NCBI GenBank assembly: GCA_964396025.1
Contig: CAYNBT010000026.1
Coordinates: 1 to 8,791, forward strand
Reading direction: 5' to 3'
DNA: 8,791 bases
DNA from: CAYNBT01 sp964396025
GTDB lineage: Bacteria; Patescibacteriota; WWE3; UBA101185; UBA10185
In this document: piece after piece, positions 6,721 to 8,791 of the stretch
Numbering within the stretch: the first letter of the stretch is position 1
Layout of the letters: every line of letters begins with the position of its first letter
The notes under the pieces: generated by a model
What the model was told of the DNA's origin: nothing
Databases searched by the model: none
Seen by the model: the letters and a program-made list of their open reading frames with translations, nothing else
Made by a program: the position numbers and the translations under genes

Positions 6721-6725
6721 ATTCT

Positions 6726-7097
6726 ATGCAGCAAGAACGTGTTTGGTTTCCCGTGTGGAAGCTTATCTTTGGTCTTGGTACAGCGCTTTGTATTTTTATG
6801 TTGTGGGCACTTGAGGCAAGAACTCAGTTTGCAATTTTCGTTTTTGTCTTTTTGATTCCCCCTGCTTGGGGTTTGCTTGCCGGTATTTGTGCCAAAAGCC
6901 TTATACTAAAGCTGGCGAAGGTAGTGCTTGTTTTTTGCATTGGCACAGTGCTCTTACCTTTGTGGCTGACTGTATCCGGTGTTCAAGGATATTTGATTAG
7001 TTACTTTGTATTGAGTTATCTTTGCATAGTGTTTATTGTTAACACAACATCAAGATTTATGGTGAGTAACAATGACTCAGAAACAGAAGAACCCTAA
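6726..7097 (+). CDS. Small four-helix membrane protein of unknown function
   Basis: I do not recognise this 123-residue protein. It has four probable transmembrane helices (roughly 11-28, 33-55, 62-82 and 87-107), a short N-terminus rich in aromatic residues and charge (QQERVWFPVWK), a cationic turn between helices 2 and 3 (CAKSLILKLAK), and an acidic hydrophilic tail (NNDSETEEP). No catalytic or metal-binding motif is apparent. The start is firm: strong promoter, GGAGGA at ideal spacing, ATG. A terminator follows 20 bases after the stop, so it is a complete single-gene transcription unit. It is divergent from the EamA-type gene and upstream of the Nramp-like gene. A holin-like, sensor-accessory or stress membrane protein are all possible; none is supported. 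Confidence 0.8.
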   Translation: MQQERVWFPVWKLIFGLGTALCIFMLWALEARTQFAIFVFVFLIPPAWGLLAGICAKSLILKLAKVVLVFCIGTVLLPLWLTVSGVQGYLISYFVLSYLCIVFIVNTTSRFMVSNNDSETEEP

Positions 7098-7115
7098 GCT
7101 ACGCAATTTTTAGTG

Positions 7116-7159
7116 AAGAGCCTTTCAAACAGTCATAAGACGTTTGAGAGGCTTTTTTT
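7116..7159 (+). terminator. Rho-independent terminator after the 123-residue membrane protein gene
   Basis: AGCCTTTCAAAC (7119-7130) pairs with GTTTGAGAGGCT (7142-7153), with one G-T wobble, and an inner GTC/GAC extends it around an ATAA loop. A run of seven T's (7153-7159) follows. The outer A's at 7116-7117 can pair into the T run, so it may work weakly on the other strand too, but no minus-strand gene ends here. Confidence 0.9.
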
Positions 7160-7166
7160 ATACCCA

Positions 7167-7195
7167 TTGAACATTTCTTGCTCACTAAGCATAAT
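7167..7195 (+). promoter_or_regulatory. Promoter giving a leaderless Nramp-like mRNA
   Basis: TTGAAC (7167-7172, 4 of 6), a 17-base spacer and CATAAT (7190-7195, 5 of 6). Position +1 is expected six to seven bases after the -10, that is at 7202, the A of the ATG. It lies just after the preceding terminator, where an independent promoter is needed. Confidence 0.6.
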
Positions 7196-7201
7196 GATTA
7201 C

Positions 7202-8590
7202 ATGATAAGTGATTTCAAAAAAAATGAATTTCCTGAACCATTGAGTTTACGAAAATTAATTGGACCAAGCTTTGTAATACTAGGTTTGGGGCTTGGTAGC
7301 GGCGAGCTTATTCTGTGGCCTTTTTTGGCTTCCAAGTTTGGGATGGGAATCATTTGGGGTGCTGTTGTTGGAATTACATTTCAATTTTTTATGAATATGG
7401 AAATTGAGAGGTACGCATTAGCCAGAGGGGAAAGCGTTTTTGTTGGTTTTTACAGAAAATGGAAGGCACTTCCCTATTGGTTCATCTTATCAACATTTTT
7501 GCCTTGGATCTGGCCCGGCATTGTTGCATCCTCTGCAAAACTGCTTGGACACTTGTTTGGAGTTACTGAAACGCAGTACATTGCGATAGCCTTGCTTTTT
7601 CTCATTGGAATAATTTTGACATTAGGTCCAGTTTTGTATAAAACCGTCGAAGGAATTCAGAAAGTCTTAATCACATTTGGAGTACCCAGCATTTTTCTTC
7701 TATCTCTCTATCTTGCTAGCAGCGCAGATATAACCGCTGCATTGCAAGGAATTGTTGGAAAAGGCGATGGATTTTGGTTTATTCCTGTAGGACTTCCGTT
7801 TGCAACATTTTTGGGGGCACTCGCATACGCCGGCGCAGGAGGAAATCTAAATCTTGCCCAATCAAACTATGTTAAAGAAAAAGGTTATGGTATGGGCAAA
7901 TACGCAGGAAGAATCACGAGCCTTCTTACGGGGAAAAGTGAGGATATCTCACTTTCCGGTACAACTTTTGAAGAAACTCAGGAGAATCTCTCCAGATTCA
8001 ATATTTGGTGGAAACGCATAAATATTGAGCATTTAATCATTTTTTGGCTGACAGGTGCTACAACAATGGTGTTACTGGCATTGCTTGCCTATACGACATT
8101 ACACAATACACAAGGCGCAACCTCAAATATTTCATTTGTGATCAATCAATCAGTTGTGATCGGTAGTTTGCTTTCACCTGCAATAGGAGTCTTCTTTTTG
8201 ATTATCACGGGTGTAATGCTCTTTGCCACTCAAATGACCGTATTTGACGCTACAAGCAGAATCTTATCCGAAAATATAGTTTTAGCTTTTGATAGTAAGA
8301 TTAGCGAAAGAAACCTGCCAAAAATTTACTACTTGGTTTTATGGCTTCAGATTCTTTCTGGAACTGCAATATTTTTGCTTGGATTTACAGAGCCACTTCA
8401 GCTTGTGATAACTGCAGCCGTAATGAATGCTATTGCAATGTTTGTTCACAGTGGACTTACTTTATGGTTAAACTTAACTTCGCTCAGCAAAGCAATTCGA
8501 ACATCGCTGCTCCGAACATTTATTATGTTGGCTGCATTCGTGTTTTACGGTGGTTTTAGTATCTACACTGTGATAGACAGAATATTTTAG
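7202..8590 (+). CDS. Nramp-fold (MntH-related) transporter with non-canonical GSGE motif
   Basis: Integral membrane transporter of the Nramp/APC fold, whose classical members import Mn2+ or Fe2+ with protons. The protein has about eleven helices in 462 residues. Helix 1 starts GPSFVILGLGLGSGELILWP; the position of the classical metal-binding DPGN in the broken helix 1 is occupied by GSGE. The helix 6 segment reads LAYAGAGGNLNLAQSNYV, without the classical MPH motif. A hydrophilic loop of about 50 residues follows (KEKGYGMGKY to the next helix at about residue 275). These changes put it with Nramp-related proteins that need not carry Mn/Fe; substrate unknown. A longer frame opens at a TTG (7178, 8 residues earlier), but that codon lies inside the promoter spacer. 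ATG 7202 sits at the predicted transcript start and gives MISDFKK before the first helix. There is no SD. Confidence 0.78.
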   Translation: MISDFKKNEFPEPLSLRKLIGPSFVILGLGLGSGELILWPFLASKFGMGIIWGAVVGITFQFFMNMEIERYALARGESVFVGFYRKWKALPYWFILSTFLPWIWPGIVASSAKLLGHLFGVTETQYIAIALLFLIGIILTLGPVLYKTVEGIQKVLITFGVPSIFLLSLYLASSADITAALQGIVGKGDGFWFIPVGLPFATFLGALAYAGAGGNLNLAQSNYVKEKGYGMGKYAGRITSLLTGKSEDISLSGTTFEETQENLSRFNIWWKRINIEHLIIFWLTGATTMVLLALLAYTTLHNTQGATSNISFVINQSVVIGSLLSPAIGVFFLIITGVMLFATQMTVFDATSRILSENIVLAFDSKISERNLPKIYYLVLWLQILSGTAIFLLGFTEPLQLVITAAVMNAIAMFVHSGLTLWLNLTSLSKAIRTSLLRTFIMLAAFVFYGGFSIYTVIDRIF

Positions 8591-8591
8591 G

Positions 8592-8628
8592 AAAAAAAGA
8601 GCTCGCAATCAAATTGAATTACGAGCTC
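8592..8628 (-). terminator. Terminator of the minus-strand gene at the right edge
   Basis: GAGCTCG (8599-8605) pairs perfectly with CGAGCTC (8622-8628), plus three more pairs after one mismatch and an 8-base loop. Read on the minus strand the hairpin is followed by seven T's (A's at 8592-8598) and begins 7 bases after the stop of the edge gene. On the plus strand it is followed by AAAACATC, so it is not a good intrinsic terminator for the Nramp-like gene. Confidence 0.82.
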
Positions 8629-8635
8629 AAAACAT

Positions 8636-8791
8636 CTACTTTCCGCTCTTTAGTAAGTAGGCTGCAACTGCAAGAATCATGATACTGCCAATCACCATGG
8701 TTGTTTGAGGTCCTACTAAATCGGCAGTACCCCCCATAACTAGCAAAGAAGCTGCTCCTCCCAAGGTTTTTGCGGCACTGATTAAAGAATT
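8636..8791 (-). CDS. C-terminal part of a membrane protein, probably MFS-type (partial)
   Basis: The minus-strand frame is open from the window edge to a TAG at 8636-8638 and encodes 51 residues. It holds a Gly/Ala-rich helix (SAAKTLGGAASLLVM), a loop GGTADLVGPQ, a second helix (TTMVIGSIMILAVAAYLL) and a basic tail KSGK. Helix, G-x-x-AD-x-x-G loop, helix, basic end is what the last two helices of major facilitator transporters look like, but other 12-helix families cannot be ruled out. The dedicated terminator right after the stop strongly supports a real gene that enters from the right and converges on the Nramp-like gene. Confidence 0.68.
   Translation of the reverse strand, partial: NSLISAAKTLGGAASLLVMGGTADLVGPQTTMVIGSIMILAVAAYLLKSGK

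Noticed and set aside
8341..8559. 72-codon plus-strand frame rich in Cys, Asn and Tyr
   Set aside because: It is an out-of-frame shadow inside the well-supported Nramp-like gene and shows no domain or SD.
8599..8628. Hairpin as intrinsic terminator of the Nramp-like gene
   Set aside because: On the plus strand it is followed by AAAACATC, not by T's; its geometry fits the minus-strand edge gene.

Overview
This AT-rich, densely packed stretch of bacterial DNA looks like a draft metagenomic scaffold; it contains one run of exactly 100 Ns at 4913-5012. Genes are nearly contiguous, no non-coding stretch exceeds about 130 bases, and most starts lack a Shine-Dalgarno (SD) sequence. The small-genome style, SD-poor starts and an RGG-type DEAD-box helicase next to TypA would fit a Candidate Phyla Radiation (Patescibacteria) lineage. 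That placement is inference, since no rRNA or clade-specific marker is present. No tRNA, rRNA, CRISPR array, insertion sequence or phage gene was seen.

Left part (1-3944), translation and ribosome genes. A possible membrane-protein C-terminus enters at the left edge and ends at 93. After an unusual leader carrying an anti-SD-like CCTCCT come a DEAD-box RNA helicase with a Gly/Arg/Ser-rich N-terminus (161-1414) and, 8 bases on, the ribosome-associated GTPase TypA/BipA (1423-3237). Converging on TypA is an RsuA/RluB-type rRNA pseudouridine synthase (3234-3944, minus); the two stop codons share one CTAG. All three products act on ribosomal RNA or the ribosome.

Middle part (3948-5710), two divergent genes cut by the gap. 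On the minus strand is a polytopic membrane protein resembling GT87 (DUF2029) mannosyltransferases. On the plus strand is an HD-superfamily phosphohydrolase. Both reading frames run open into the Ns, so both lack their true N-termini; Met- or TTG-based starts near the gap are artefacts. The GT87-like gene is followed by the pseudouridine synthase after only three bases.

Right part (5726-8791), membrane proteins. There is an EamA/DMT-type transporter (minus), a divergent orphan 123-residue four-helix membrane protein with its own promoter, strong SD and terminator, and an Nramp-fold transporter with a non-canonical metal-site motif. At the right edge, the C-terminus of another membrane protein (MFS-like, minus) ends just before its own terminator.

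The most interesting signals are regulatory. Four of the visible starts have a -10-like hexamer 6-7 bases upstream and no SD, which suggests leaderless transcription; the Nramp gene also has a -35 element and is the clearest case. The helicase leader, with its anti-SD-like element and SD-like GGAGG sequences early in the coding region, is a candidate cis-acting RNA regulator.
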